Positions 17,140-26,297 of a DNA stretch of 64,000 nucleotides are shown in pieces. Both the position numbers and the translations under genes were made by a program. Position 1 is the stretch's first letter. Each line of letters starts with the position of its first letter. Below the pieces are notes generated by a model that searched no databases, was not told the origin of the DNA, and was given only the letters and a program-made list of their open reading frames with translations. This DNA is from Streptomyces nigra (GTDB lineage Bacteria; Actinomycetota; Actinomycetes; Streptomycetales; Streptomycetaceae), in assembly GCF_003074055.1 (NCBI RefSeq), contig NZ_CP029043.1, positions 6,378,501 to 6,442,500 on the forward strand, in the 5' to 3' direction.

Positions 17140-18210
17140 TCACGTCGGCGGCGCGAAGATCTCCGCGAGGTCGTAGCGCACCGGCTCCTCCAGCTGCTCG
17201 TACGTGCAGCTGGAGGGGGTGCGGTCCGGGCGCCAGCGGCGGAAGCGGGCCGTGTGCCGGAACCGGGCGCCGTTCTCCATGTGGTCGTACGCCACCTCGG
17301 CGACCCGCTCCGGCCGCAGCGGCACCCAGGACAGGTCCTTCTTGCCCGACCAGCGGCTCGGCGCCCCCGGCAGCCGGGCCGACTCATGGGCCGCCTCCTC
17401 GGCCCAGGCCGCCCACGGGTGCCCGGAGACGTCGTCCATCCGCAGCGGCTCCAGCTCGTCGATCAGCTCGGCCCGCCGCTTCATCGGGAACGCCGCCGAC
17501 ACCCCCACATGCTGCAGGGCGCCCCGGTCGTCGTACAGGCCGAGCAGCAGCGAGCCGACGACCGGGCCGCTCTTGTGCAGGCGGTAGCCGGCGACGACGA
17601 CGTCCGCCGTCCGCTCGTGCTTGATCTTGTACATGGCGCGTTCGTCGGGCAGATAGCGCAGGGTGAGCGGCTTGGCGACGACCCCGTCGAGACCGGCCCC
17701 CTCGTACTGCTCGAACCACCCCCGGGCCGTCTCGATGTCGGTCGTCGCCGGCGCCACGTGCACGGGTGCCGTCACCCCGGACAGCGCCGACGTCAGCTGC
17801 TCCCTGCGCTCCGTCAGGGGCGCCCGCATCAGGGACGCGTCGTCCAGTGCCAGCAGGTCGAACGCCACGAAAGACGCCGGGGTCCGCTCTGCCAGCGTGC
17901 GCACCCGGGAGTCCGCCGGGTGGATGCGCTCGGTGAGCGCGTCGAAGTCCAGCCGCCCCTCCCGGGCGATCACGATCTCCCCGTCCACCACGCACCGCTC
18001 GGGCAGCCGCTCCTTCAGCGCTGTCGCCAGCTCGGGGAAGTACCTGGTCAGAGGTTTGGTGGTACGGCTGCTGAGCTCGATCTCGTCCCCGTCGCGGAAC
18101 ACGATCGCCCGGAAGCCGTCCCACTTCGCCTCGTACTGCATGCCCGGCGGGATCTTCGCCACCGACTTGGCGAGCATCGGCTTCACGGGCGGCATCACCG
18201 GCAGGTCCAT
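17140..18210 (-). CDS. ATP-dependent DNA ligase (LigC/LigD-ligase type)
   Basis: 356 aa. The nucleotidyltransferase motif I EAKWDGFR puts the adenylated Lys at residue 29, followed by SSRT (motif Ia region) and VVDGEIV (motif III). The C-terminal OB-fold runs from about 230 to the end. This is the stand-alone ligase size found in actinobacterial non-homologous end joining or gap repair, with no polymerase or nuclease domain fused. Divergent, 74 bp apart, from a LigD-type polymerase gene. No Ku gene is in the window. Confidence 0.93.
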   Translation of the reverse strand: MDLPVMPPVKPMLAKSVAKIPPGMQYEAKWDGFRAIVFRDGDEIELSSRTTKPLTRYFPELATALKERLPERCVVDGEIVIAREGRLDFDALTERIHPADSRVRTLAERTPASFVAFDLLALDDASLMRAPLTERREQLTSALSGVTAPVHVAPATTDIETARGWFEQYEGAGLDGVVAKPLTLRYLPDERAMYKIKHERTADVVVAGYRLHKSGPVVGSLLLGLYDDRGALQHVGVSAAFPMKRRAELIDELEPLRMDDVSGHPWAAWAEEAAHESARLPGAPSRWSGKKDLSWVPLRPERVAEVAYDHMENGARFRHTARFRRWRPDRTPSSCTYEQLEEPVRYDLAEIFAPPT

Positions 18211-18284
18211 GGTCCGATTCTGCGGGGCACCGGCCGCACCCGCCCGATGTGCGAGGCGTCCGTGCGACGCCTACCGTGGCGGCC

Positions 18285-19334
18285 ATGGGCGAAGCGGTGG
18301 AGCTGGAGGCGGGCGGGCGGACCGTACGGCTGTCCAGCCCCGGCAAGATCTTCTTCCCGGAGCGCGGCTTCACCAAGCTGGACCTCGCCCAGTACTACGC
18401 CGCCGTCGGCCCCGGCATCCTGCGCGCCCTGCGCGACCGGCCCACCACCCTGGAGCGCTACCCCGACGGGGTGAACGGCGAGTGGTTCTACCAGAAGCGG
18501 GCCCCCAAGAACATGCCCGACTGGATCCCCACCGCCCACATCACGTTCCCCAGCGGGCGCAGCGCCGACGAGATGTGCCCCACCGAGGAGGCGGCCGTCG
18601 TCTGGGCCGCCCAGTACGGCACGCTCACCTTCCACCCCTGGCCGGTCCGCCGCGACGACGTCGACCACCCCGACGAACTGCGCATCGACCTCGACCCGCA
18701 GCCCGGCACCGACTACGACGACGCCGTGCGCGCCGCCCATGAACTGCGGTCCGTGCTCGACGAGTTCGGGGGCCTGCGGGGCTGGCCCAAGACGTCCGGC
18801 GGGCGCGGGCTGCATGTCTTCGTGCCGATCGAGCCGCGCTGGACCTTCACCCAGGTCCGGCGCGCCGCCATCGCGGTCGGCCGGGAGATGGAACGCCGGA
18901 TGCCGGACCGGGTCACGATCAAGTGGTGGAAGGAGGAGCGCGGCGAGCGCATCTTCATCGACTACAACCAGACCGCCCGGGACCGCACCATCGCGTCCGC
19001 CTACTCCGTACGGGCCCGGCCGCACGCCCCCGTCTCGGCGCCGCTGCGCTGGGAGGAGGTGGGCACCGCCCACCCGCGTGACTTCGACATCGCCACCATG
19101 CCGGCCCGGTTCGCCGAACTCGGCGATGTGCATGCCGACATGGACGACCACCGCTTCTCGCTGGACGCGCTGCTGGACCTCGCGAACAAGGACGAGCGCG
19201 ACCATGGCCTCGGCGATCTGCCGTACCCGCCCGAGTATCCGAAGATGCCGGGGGAACCCAAGCGGGTACAGCCGAGCCGGGCCAGGAAGGCGGCGCCCCA
19301 CGAGGAGACGCCGCCGGAGCCTACAGCTCCTTGA
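18285..19334 (+). CDS. LigD-type primase-polymerase (NHEJ polymerase domain protein)
   Basis: 349 aa archaeo-eukaryotic-primase-fold polymerase. GKIFFPERGFTKLDLAQYY opens the domain and RIDLDPQPGTDYDD carries metal-binding acidic residues. KTSGGRGLHVFVPIEPRW and FIDYNQTARDRTIASAYSVR are LigD-polymerase hallmarks. It has no ligase domain; the partner ligase is encoded divergently next door. Such enzymes fill gaps and add ribonucleotides at broken ends. ATG 18285 precedes the conserved start. Its last 14 bases overlap the convergent gene at 19321. Confidence 0.94.
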   Translation: MGEAVELEAGGRTVRLSSPGKIFFPERGFTKLDLAQYYAAVGPGILRALRDRPTTLERYPDGVNGEWFYQKRAPKNMPDWIPTAHITFPSGRSADEMCPTEEAAVVWAAQYGTLTFHPWPVRRDDVDHPDELRIDLDPQPGTDYDDAVRAAHELRSVLDEFGGLRGWPKTSGGRGLHVFVPIEPRWTFTQVRRAAIAVGREMERRMPDRVTIKWWKEERGERIFIDYNQTARDRTIASAYSVRARPHAPVSAPLRWEEVGTAHPRDFDIATMPARFAELGDVHADMDDHRFSLDALLDLANKDERDHGLGDLPYPPEYPKMPGEPKRVQPSRARKAAPHEETPPEPTAP

Positions 19335-21519
19335 TCCGGACGTCCCGGTACGAGACCACGTCCGTCGTGCTGTGCACCTGGAGCCCGATGTAGCCGGAGG
19401 CGAACCGCCGCCCGTCCGTGCCCGGGTCGTCCGAGCGAGGCGGTTCGAAGACCTGGCCGCCGGTGTTGTCGAACTCGTTGATCAGCACGCCGTTGCGGTA
19501 GACCGAGTAGTGCTGGTCGACCACCCGGATCTCGTAGTCGTTCCACGTGCCCTTCTGGGTGACGCCGGCACCGGCCAGCCCCACCCGGTCGAAGCCGTAG
19601 ACCGACCCGGTCTTGTACATGTCGCCGGTGGGCGAGTCGAACACCTGGATCTCGTGCCCGTACTTGATGGCGGCCCACTCCGGCCGTGGCTCCTCGGGGT
19701 GGTCGTGGATCCACGGGAAGCGCACGAACACACCGGAGTTGGCGTTGCCGGTGCCCGGTGCGTCGTCCCGCCACTGGAGCTTCAGCGAGAAGTCGCCGTA
19801 CTTGCGCTCCGGGAACCACAGCATGCCCAGGCCGGACCGGCTGGTGCCGCTGGTGATCGACCCGTCGCCGTTCGGCGCGAACGAACCACCGCCCACCTGC
19901 TGCCACTTGGCGAACGACTCGGGGCTGCCGTCGAGGATCGTGCGGTACCCCTCGGTCTGGCCCGGCTCACCGATGCCCGACTGCCGGGCGGCCTTGCGGA
20001 TCGCCCGGTACTCGCGCTGGTCGACGACGCCCTCCTTGAGGAGCTTGTCCAGGACGGAGGTCACGTGCTTGACGAACAGCGCGTGCGACGTCCACTCCTT
20101 CTCGTCCTCGATCAGCTCGTTGATCCGGCACCGGCTGTTGGTGAGCCGGTTCGGGACGCCCGAGTCGACCGTGCCCACGATCACCGTCAGCCGCTCGTCG
20201 AACTCCGGGCAGTTGGGCGCCGGGACCTGACTGGAGACCACCGTGAAGGCCACCGTGCGGGCGGCGGAGGTGTTGCCGGCCTTGTCGGTCGCCCGGTACG
20301 CCAGTGTGTGGGTGCCGGCCCGGTCCACGACGACCGGCGCGGTGTACGCCAGGTACGGACCGGCGTCGATCGAGTACTCGATCCGGTCGACGCCCGAACC
20401 GTGGTGCTCGTCGGTCGCCGTGACCGTCACCTTCGCGTTGCCGACATAGGCCCCGGACGAGTTCTTCGTGCCCTCGACCGTCACACCCGTCACCGGTGGC
20501 GTCGTGTCGTCCTCCGGCGCCGGCACGACCGTGAAGCGCACGTCCTTGGCGGGCGCCACATTGCCCGCCTTGTCGGCCGCCCGGTAGCGGACCATGTGCT
20601 CGCCCGGCTCGTGCACCATCACCGGCGCGGTGTACGGCTGCCAGGCGCCGTCGCCGAGCGCGTACTCGACGCCGTTGACCCCGGAACCGGTGTCGGACGC
20701 GGAGACCGTGACGGTCGCCATGCCGATGTACGCCCCGTCGGCGTCCTTGTCACCGCTGACGGTCGCCGATGTCTCCGGAGGGGTGGTGTCGTCGGACTGC
20801 GGCGCCACCACCGTGAACGTGACGCTCTTCTCCGCCGAGACGTTCCCCGCCTTGTCCAGCGCCCGGTAGCGGACCGTGTGGTCGCCGACCTGGTCGACCA
20901 CGACCGGAGCGGTGTACGGCTGCCAGGCGCCGTCGCCGAGCGCGTACTCGACGCGGTCCACGCCGGAACCGCCCTCCTCGTCGGTGGCGTGGACGGCCAC
21001 GCTCGCCGAACCGACGTACTCACCCTGCGTGTTCTGCGTCCCGCTGACGTGCGCCGACGCCTCGGGGGCCGTCGTGTCCTCGCCGGTGCCCTCGGTGACG
21101 ATCAGGGTGCCCTGCATCTGCCCGTGGCCGGGGATCGTGCAGTAGTAGCGGTAGCGGCCGGGGGTGAGCGTGACCTCCGCCGTGTGCCGGCCGCCCTGGT
21201 CGTCGTTCGGGTTCGCCAGGATGTTGAGCTGCACGTCGTCGTTGTACTCGACGTCCGACGTGTCGAACGTCAGGGTGTGCGGCATCCCGGTGGTGTTGCC
21301 GGTCGCCGCGCTGTTCTCGAAGACGATCGTCGTCGGGCCCGCCACGGCCGTCGTGGGCGCCGAGGCGTACTTCGTGATGTCGTCGCCCGCGGTCCAGGTG
21401 AGGACCTGGGCGGCGGCCGCCTCCGCCCCCGCCCGCGGCTGTCCTGCCGCGGGCAGGGCCTGGAGGCCGAGCACCACCATCAGCGCGGCCAGCAGGGCCG
21501 CCCATGCTCTTCGTGTCAC
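19321..21519 (-). CDS. Secreted cupredoxin / three Ig-like repeats / DUF1080 protein
   Basis: 732 aa. A signal peptide (to about residue 34) is followed by a plastocyanin-like domain (about 35-135). Its type 1 copper ligands are visible: a His in MPHTLTF, then Cys, His and Met in CTIPGHGQM. Three homologous ~95-aa OmpL47/Ig-like repeats (YVGSASVAVHA... KAGNVSAEKSVTF and relatives) come next. A ~90-aa helical linker and a C-terminal DUF1080 domain (concanavalin-like, 3-keto-disaccharide hydrolase family) finish it. GTG 21519 overlaps the stop of the ThuA/dehydrogenase gene (GTGA), so the two are coupled. Probably electron transfer combined with action on oxidised sugars outside the cell (inference). 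Confidence 0.88.
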   Translation of the reverse strand: MTRRAWAALLAALMVVLGLQALPAAGQPRAGAEAAAAQVLTWTAGDDITKYASAPTTAVAGPTTIVFENSAATGNTTGMPHTLTFDTSDVEYNDDVQLNILANPNDDQGGRHTAEVTLTPGRYRYYCTIPGHGQMQGTLIVTEGTGEDTTAPEASAHVSGTQNTQGEYVGSASVAVHATDEEGGSGVDRVEYALGDGAWQPYTAPVVVDQVGDHTVRYRALDKAGNVSAEKSVTFTVVAPQSDDTTPPETSATVSGDKDADGAYIGMATVTVSASDTGSGVNGVEYALGDGAWQPYTAPVMVHEPGEHMVRYRAADKAGNVAPAKDVRFTVVPAPEDDTTPPVTGVTVEGTKNSSGAYVGNAKVTVTATDEHHGSGVDRIEYSIDAGPYLAYTAPVVVDRAGTHTLAYRATDKAGNTSAARTVAFTVVSSQVPAPNCPEFDERLTVIVGTVDSGVPNRLTNSRCRINELIEDEKEWTSHALFVKHVTSVLDKLLKEGVVDQREYRAIRKAARQSGIGEPGQTEGYRTILDGSPESFAKWQQVGGGSFAPNGDGSITSGTSRSGLGMLWFPERKYGDFSLKLQWRDDAPGTGNANSGVFVRFPWIHDHPEEPRPEWAAIKYGHEIQVFDSPTGDMYKTGSVYGFDRVGLAGAGVTQKGTWNDYEIRVVDQHYSVYRNGVLINEFDNTGGQVFEPPRSDDPGTDGRRFASGYIGLQVHSTTDVVSYRDVRIKEL

Positions 21520-23993
21520 TGCGTCCCCCTCGCCAGCTGACCGGCGGCCGGCGTGGGCCCGCCGCCCGTGTAGGTGACGCGCCACAGCGCCGACTTGGCG
21601 TCCGAGGTGAAGAACCCGCGGCCGTAGTCGAGCACGTACAGCGCACCGTCCGGACCGAACTTCCAGTCCATGAGGTTCTTGATGCCGTCGTTGCCGATCG
21701 GCACGATCTTCTTCAGCGACTCCGAGTGCACCGGCAGACCGCCGTCCCCGTGGTTCTTCGGGTCGGTGATCACCGCGTTGCGCGGCTGGTCGGAGTCGTA
21801 GAAGTCGCCGACGAACCACTTGCCGTCCCAGTACGCCGGCCACTTGGCGGCGCTGGAGCTCTCCGCGTCGTAGCGGTACACCGGCCCGTTCATCGCCGCC
21901 TGCCCGCCGCCCTTGAGCCACGGCAGCGCGTAGGTGGCCTCCTCCTGCTTGTACGACGGCACGCCGTTCGCGTCGCGCGGGAAGTCCGGGGCGCCGCCCT
22001 GCGGCGAGTACCAGATGTTGTTGCCGGTGACCGGCGGCAGGTTGACGAGACCGTCGTTGTTCGGCGACTCGTTCTTCGGGTGGTCGCAGTCGTACCAGCC
22101 CAGCGGCTTGCTCGGGTCGGGCAGATTGCGGTCCCGGTAGGGCTGCTTGTTGCCCATGCAGTACGGCCAGCCCCGGTTGCTCGCCTTGGTGATGACGGCG
22201 AACGTGTCGTACTTGGCGGGCCCCCAGGTCGTCGACGGCGCCCCGGCGTCCGGGCCGACCCAGCCGGCGTAGAGGACGTCGGTCTGCTGGTCGACGGAGA
22301 TGCGCGCCGGGTTGCGGACGCCCATCACATAGATCTCGCCGCGGGTCTTGCCGCCGCCCTCGGCGGTCTCCTCGCCGGTGAAGAGGTTCCCCTCCGGCAG
22401 GGTGTACGTGCCGTCCGGCTCCGGGTGGATCCGCAGGATCTTGCCGTTGAGGTTGTTGGTGTTGCCGGCGGTGCGGCGCGCGTCGGCGAAGGACACGCCC
22501 TTGTAGTTGGGCTCGGGGTTGTTGCCCGAGTAACCGCCGCTGAACCCGCTGGAGTTGTTGTCGCCGGTCGCGATGTACAGGTTGCCCTTGGAGTCCCAGG
22601 CCATCCCGCCGCCCGCGTGGCAGCAACTGTGGATCTGCACCGGCCACTTGAGCAGCACCTTCTCGCTCCCCAGATCCAGCTTGTCCGTCGCCCGGTCGAG
22701 GGTGAAGCGCGAGACGCGCCGCTCGGCCATCCGCTTGTCGCGGTCGATCCGTGCGTGCGGGGTGTAGTGCAGGTACACCCAGCCGTTGTCCTCGAAGCGC
22801 GGATCGAGCTCGATGCCGAGGAGCCCCTCCTCGACCTTGGTCAGCTCGTCCCCGCCGCCCTTGTTGCCGAAGACGGTGAGCGCCCCCGCGAGGGTGACCT
22901 GCTTCGTCTTCGGGTCGTAGACGTGGATCTCGCCCTTGCCCTTGCCGACGTCCGGGTTGTTCCAGTCCGTGATCACGGGCTGCGAGGAGTCGGCGCCGCC
23001 GCGGCCGATGTAGAAGACGCGGCCGTCGGGGGCCGTGACCAGGCCGTGCGGTTCGCCGATCTGGTCGTTCCGGCCCGGCTGGTTGGGCTGGGTGAGCCGC
23101 TCCGCCTTGTAGTTGCCGGTGATGGTGGCCTTGCAGTCGGCCTGGACCAGCCGTGTCGTCCACAGCAGGGCGCCGCGCAGATGGGAGCGGAAGTCCGTCT
23201 CGTCGTAGGAGGAGACCGTGCCGCCCATGCCGGTGTAGAAGGAGCGGCCGCCGTCGTAGTCACGGCACCAGCTCACCGGGTGGTCCCAGCCGTTGGCACC
23301 GGTCCCGGGCTGGTACGACGACTCGCGCACCCGCGCGACCGTGTGCACCTCGCCGGAGGGGTTCTTCGCCCAGTTCAGCCACTTGTCGGGCCGCTTCCAC
23401 TGGACCGGCAGCTCCTTGGTGGCCGGGTGCCGCCGGTCGCCCACCTCGACGACCGCGCGCTGCGCGGTGGCCGGGCTCGCGCTCGCGGGACGCGCCCCGA
23501 TCAGTCCGGTGAACCAGTCCGAGTACGGCTCGGCGCGCGCCGCGTCATGGATGCCGACGAAACCGCCGCCCGCCTCCATGTACGCCTCGAGACCCGCCTC
23601 CTGCTCGGGGTCGAGGACGTCACCGCCGCCGGTGAGGAACACGACCGCGTTGAAGCGGCTCAGCTTGGTCTCATTGGTGAAGACCGAGGCGTCCTTCGTC
23701 GCCGTGACCGCGAAGCGCTGCTCCGCCGGGCCGGACAGACCGATCTTCTCGATCGCCTCGATACCGGCGTTCACGACGGGCGACTCCTCGCCGGCCGCCG
23801 CGGACCCGTAGAAGATGAGCACCCGCACATTCGCGCCGCCCGGCGGCGACTTGATGGACATCGTTGTCAGGGGCGGATCCGGCGCCGGGCGCGCGGTCGC
23901 CGCCGGCGCGGACATCAGCCCGGCGGCGACGGCCCCGGCAGCCACACCGGCCACCCAGGTACGTCTTCTCGTGCTCAACCCTCGTAAGTGCAT
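21516..23993 (-). CDS. Secreted ThuA-like / PQQ-type glucose-sorbosone dehydrogenase fusion
   Basis: 825 aa. The N-terminus MHLRGLSTRRRTWVAG looks like a Tat-type signal, with cleavage around ATARPAPD. Residues ~60-290 match ThuA (VFLTGGGDVLD, GGGFVGIHDA, WCRDYDGGRSFYTGMGG), a glutamine-amidotransferase-like fold of trehalose/sugar utilisation. Residues ~315-810 form a six-bladed propeller of the soluble glucose/sorbosone dehydrogenase type (IGEPHGLVTAPDGRVFYIGR, SCCHAGGG, GDNNSSGFSGG), normally PQQ-dependent. ATG 23993 has a GGAGG site. It leads an operon with the cupredoxin-DUF1080 protein, which could take its electrons (inference). Confidence 0.9.
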   Translation of the reverse strand: MHLRGLSTRRRTWVAGVAAGAVAAGLMSAPAATARPAPDPPLTTMSIKSPPGGANVRVLIFYGSAAAGEESPVVNAGIEAIEKIGLSGPAEQRFAVTATKDASVFTNETKLSRFNAVVFLTGGGDVLDPEQEAGLEAYMEAGGGFVGIHDAARAEPYSDWFTGLIGARPASASPATAQRAVVEVGDRRHPATKELPVQWKRPDKWLNWAKNPSGEVHTVARVRESSYQPGTGANGWDHPVSWCRDYDGGRSFYTGMGGTVSSYDETDFRSHLRGALLWTTRLVQADCKATITGNYKAERLTQPNQPGRNDQIGEPHGLVTAPDGRVFYIGRGGADSSQPVITDWNNPDVGKGKGEIHVYDPKTKQVTLAGALTVFGNKGGGDELTKVEEGLLGIELDPRFEDNGWVYLHYTPHARIDRDKRMAERRVSRFTLDRATDKLDLGSEKVLLKWPVQIHSCCHAGGGMAWDSKGNLYIATGDNNSSGFSGGYSGNNPEPNYKGVSFADARRTAGNTNNLNGKILRIHPEPDGTYTLPEGNLFTGEETAEGGGKTRGEIYVMGVRNPARISVDQQTDVLYAGWVGPDAGAPSTTWGPAKYDTFAVITKASNRGWPYCMGNKQPYRDRNLPDPSKPLGWYDCDHPKNESPNNDGLVNLPPVTGNNIWYSPQGGAPDFPRDANGVPSYKQEEATYALPWLKGGGQAAMNGPVYRYDAESSSAAKWPAYWDGKWFVGDFYDSDQPRNAVITDPKNHGDGGLPVHSESLKKIVPIGNDGIKNLMDWKFGPDGALYVLDYGRGFFTSDAKSALWRVTYTGGGPTPAAGQLARGTQ

Positions 23994-24171
23994 GGGCACC
24001 TCCACGGTCACAGCAACAGCGACTAGGAAGTTAGACCGCTTTGAACGACTCGCCAATACCTATGACCGGACTCGGACGAACTTTGTCCTGAGTGTGGATA
24101 AACGCGAGGGCGACCGGTACCGTCGCTCCGGTTCACCCCCGTAAATTCCGTAACGCCGTGGGGAGTTCGGC

Positions 24172-25167
24172 ATGGACAGACGTAGTTTCAACCGACGTGT
24201 ACTGCTCGGCGGCGCGACCGTCGCGACATCGTTGTCCCTGGCGTCCGTACCCGAGGCGGCGGGCGCGGCATCACCGGCGCGGACCGCCCCGGCCGGAGGC
24301 GAGGTCCGCCATCTCAAGCTCTACATCGAGAAACTGGCCGACGGTCAGCTCGGCTACGGCTTCGAGAAGGGCAAGGCGACGGTCCCCGGCCCGCTGATCG
24401 AGCTCAACGAGGGCGACACCGCGCACATCGAGGTCGAGAACACCCTGGACGTCCCCGCGAGCCTGCACGTCCACGGACTCGACTACGAGATCACCAGCGA
24501 CGGCACCAAGCTCAACAGGAGCCATGTCGAGCCCGGTGCCACCCGCACCTACACCTGGCGCACCCATGCCCCGGGCCGCCGCGCGGACGGCACCTGGCGG
24601 GCGGGCAGCGCGGGCTACTGGCACTACCACGACCATGTCGTCGGCACCGAACACGGCACGGGCGGCATCCGCAAGGGCCTGTACGGGCCGGTCGTCGTCC
24701 GGCGCAAGGGCGACGTCCTGCCGGACAGGACGCACACCATCGTCTTCAACGACATGCTCATCAACAACAAACCGGCGCACAGCGGCCCGGACTTCGAGGC
24801 CACGGTGGGCGACCGCGTCGAGTTCGTGGTGATCACGCACGGCGAGTACTACCACACGTTCCATATGCACGGTCACCGCTGGGCCGACAATCGCACCGGC
24901 CTGCTGACCGGCCCCGACGACCCGAGCCAGGTGATCGACAACAAGATCGTCGGCCCGGCCGACTCGTTCGGGTTCCAGGTGATCGCGGGTGAGGGCGTCG
25001 GCGCGGGCGCCTGGATGTACCACTGCCATGTCCAGAGCCACTCCGACATGGGGATGGTCGGGCTGTTCCTGGTCAGGAAGAAGGACGGCACGATCCCCGG
25101 ATACGACCCGCACGACCACGGGCAGGGGGCGTCCACGGGGGGTTCGGGGACGGCGCACGAGCACTGA
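24172..25167 (+). CDS. Small two-domain laccase (SLAC-type multicopper oxidase)
   Basis: 331 aa, the length of Streptomyces small laccases, which work as trimers. A Tat signal is present (RRSFNRRVLLGG). All four copper-binding motifs are intact: HVHG at 99-102, HYHDH at 151-155, HTFHMHGH at 228-235, and HCHVQSHSDMGM at 284-295, which gives the type 1 Cys and Met. It oxidises phenols and lignin-like material with reduction of oxygen to water. ATG 24172 follows GGGGAG. It is divergent from the sugar dehydrogenase operon and followed by a LacI regulator. Confidence 0.96.
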   Translation: MDRRSFNRRVLLGGATVATSLSLASVPEAAGAASPARTAPAGGEVRHLKLYIEKLADGQLGYGFEKGKATVPGPLIELNEGDTAHIEVENTLDVPASLHVHGLDYEITSDGTKLNRSHVEPGATRTYTWRTHAPGRRADGTWRAGSAGYWHYHDHVVGTEHGTGGIRKGLYGPVVVRRKGDVLPDRTHTIVFNDMLINNKPAHSGPDFEATVGDRVEFVVITHGEYYHTFHMHGHRWADNRTGLLTGPDDPSQVIDNKIVGPADSFGFQVIAGEGVGAGAWMYHCHVQSHSDMGMVGLFLVRKKDGTIPGYDPHDHGQGASTGGSGTAHEH

Positions 25168-25193
25168 GCGACGTCGCCGGGGGAGACGGTGAC

Positions 25194-25205
25194 GAGAGCG
25201 CTCTC
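25194..25205. promoter_or_regulatory. LacI-type operator palindrome
   Basis: GAGAGCGCTCTC is a perfect 12-bp palindrome 58 bp before the GTG of the LacI-family gene and just after the laccase stop. Palindromes with a central CG are typical LacI/GalR operators, so autoregulation is likely. Confidence 0.65.
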
Positions 25206-25262
25206 ACAAACGGCCCCGGCCATGGCTATCCTGATCGGCAACCGCCGACGAGGAGCCGTGAA

Positions 25263-26297
25263 GTGACCGAAACCGCCCCGCGCCCCACGCTGGAGGCCGT
25301 GGCCGCCCGGGCCGGGGTCTCACGGGCCACCGTGTCCCGTGTGGTCAACGGCGGCGACGGCGTCCGCGAACGCCTCGTCGAACGGGTCCGCAAGGCGGTC
25401 GACGAACTCGGCTACGTCCCCAACCAGGCCGCGCGCAGCCTGGTGACCCGCCGGCACGACGCCGTCGCGGTCATCGTCGCCGAACCGGAGACCCGGGTCT
25501 TCGCCGACCCGTTCTTCGCGCTCCAGCTGCGGGGCATCAGCAAGGAGCTGACCGCCCACGACAACCAGCTCGTACTCCTGCTCACCGAGGGCCGCGACGA
25601 CCACGCCCGCGTCGCCCGCTACCTGGCCGGCGGGCATGTCGACGGGGCGCTCGTCTTCTCCCTGCACCTCGACGACCCGCTGCCCGGGCTGATCCAGAAC
25701 GCCGGGGTGCCGACCGTGTTCGGCGGCCGGCCCGGCTGGAGCGGCGAGACCCGCGGAGTCGTCTACGTCGACGTCGACAACCGGGGCGGAGCGCGCGACG
25801 CCGTGCGCCATCTCGCCGGACTCGGCCGCACCCGGATCGCGCACATCGCGGGCGCCCTCGACCAGACGTCCGCGGTGGACCGGCTGGACGGGTACCGGGA
25901 CGTCATGGTCGACGCCGACCCGCGGCTCATCGCCGAGGGCGACTTCACCCCGGCCGGCGGTGAGCGCGCGATGCGCGAGCTGCTGGAGCGCTGCCCGGAC
26001 GTCGACGCCGTGTTCGCCGCCAACGACCTGACCGCGGCGGGCGCCATGCGCGTGCTGCGCGAGGCCGGCCGGCGGGTCCCGGACGACGTGGCCGTGATCG
26101 GGTTCGACGACATGCTGCCGGTGGCCGAACAGACCGACCCGGCCCTCACCACGGTCCGTCAGGACATAGAGGAGATGGGACGTCTGATGGCCCGGCTGCT
26201 GCTGCGCGAGCTCGACCGCCGCCCCGCCGACGAGCCCGTCGCCGCCCCGTCCAGCGTGGTCCTGCCGACCACCCTGGTCCGGCGTGCGTCGGCCTGA
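25263..26297 (+). CDS. LacI/GalR-family transcriptional regulator
   Basis: 344 aa. The N-terminal LacI helix-turn-helix and hinge are clear (TLEAVAARAGVSRATVSRVV, then GYVPNQAARSLVTRR). The periplasmic-binding-protein-like effector domain follows, with VDAVFAANDLTAAGAMRVL and the conserved VAVIGFDDM. GTG 25263 follows GAGGAG. The effector is likely a sugar, consistent with the neighbouring secreted sugar-oxidising enzymes. The targets are not proven. Confidence 0.93.
   Translation: MTETAPRPTLEAVAARAGVSRATVSRVVNGGDGVRERLVERVRKAVDELGYVPNQAARSLVTRRHDAVAVIVAEPETRVFADPFFALQLRGISKELTAHDNQLVLLLTEGRDDHARVARYLAGGHVDGALVFSLHLDDPLPGLIQNAGVPTVFGGRPGWSGETRGVVYVDVDNRGGARDAVRHLAGLGRTRIAHIAGALDQTSAVDRLDGYRDVMVDADPRLIAEGDFTPAGGERAMRELLERCPDVDAVFAANDLTAAGAMRVLREAGRRVPDDVAVIGFDDMLPVAEQTDPALTTVRQDIEEMGRLMARLLLRELDRRPADEPVAAPSSVVLPTTLVRRASA

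Noticed and set aside
19321..23163. A single 1280-aa frame ending in the DUF1080 protein.
   Set aside because: Its first ~550 residues are out-of-frame translation of the ThuA/dehydrogenase gene. The GTG at 21519 with a GTGA overlap gives the true protein.
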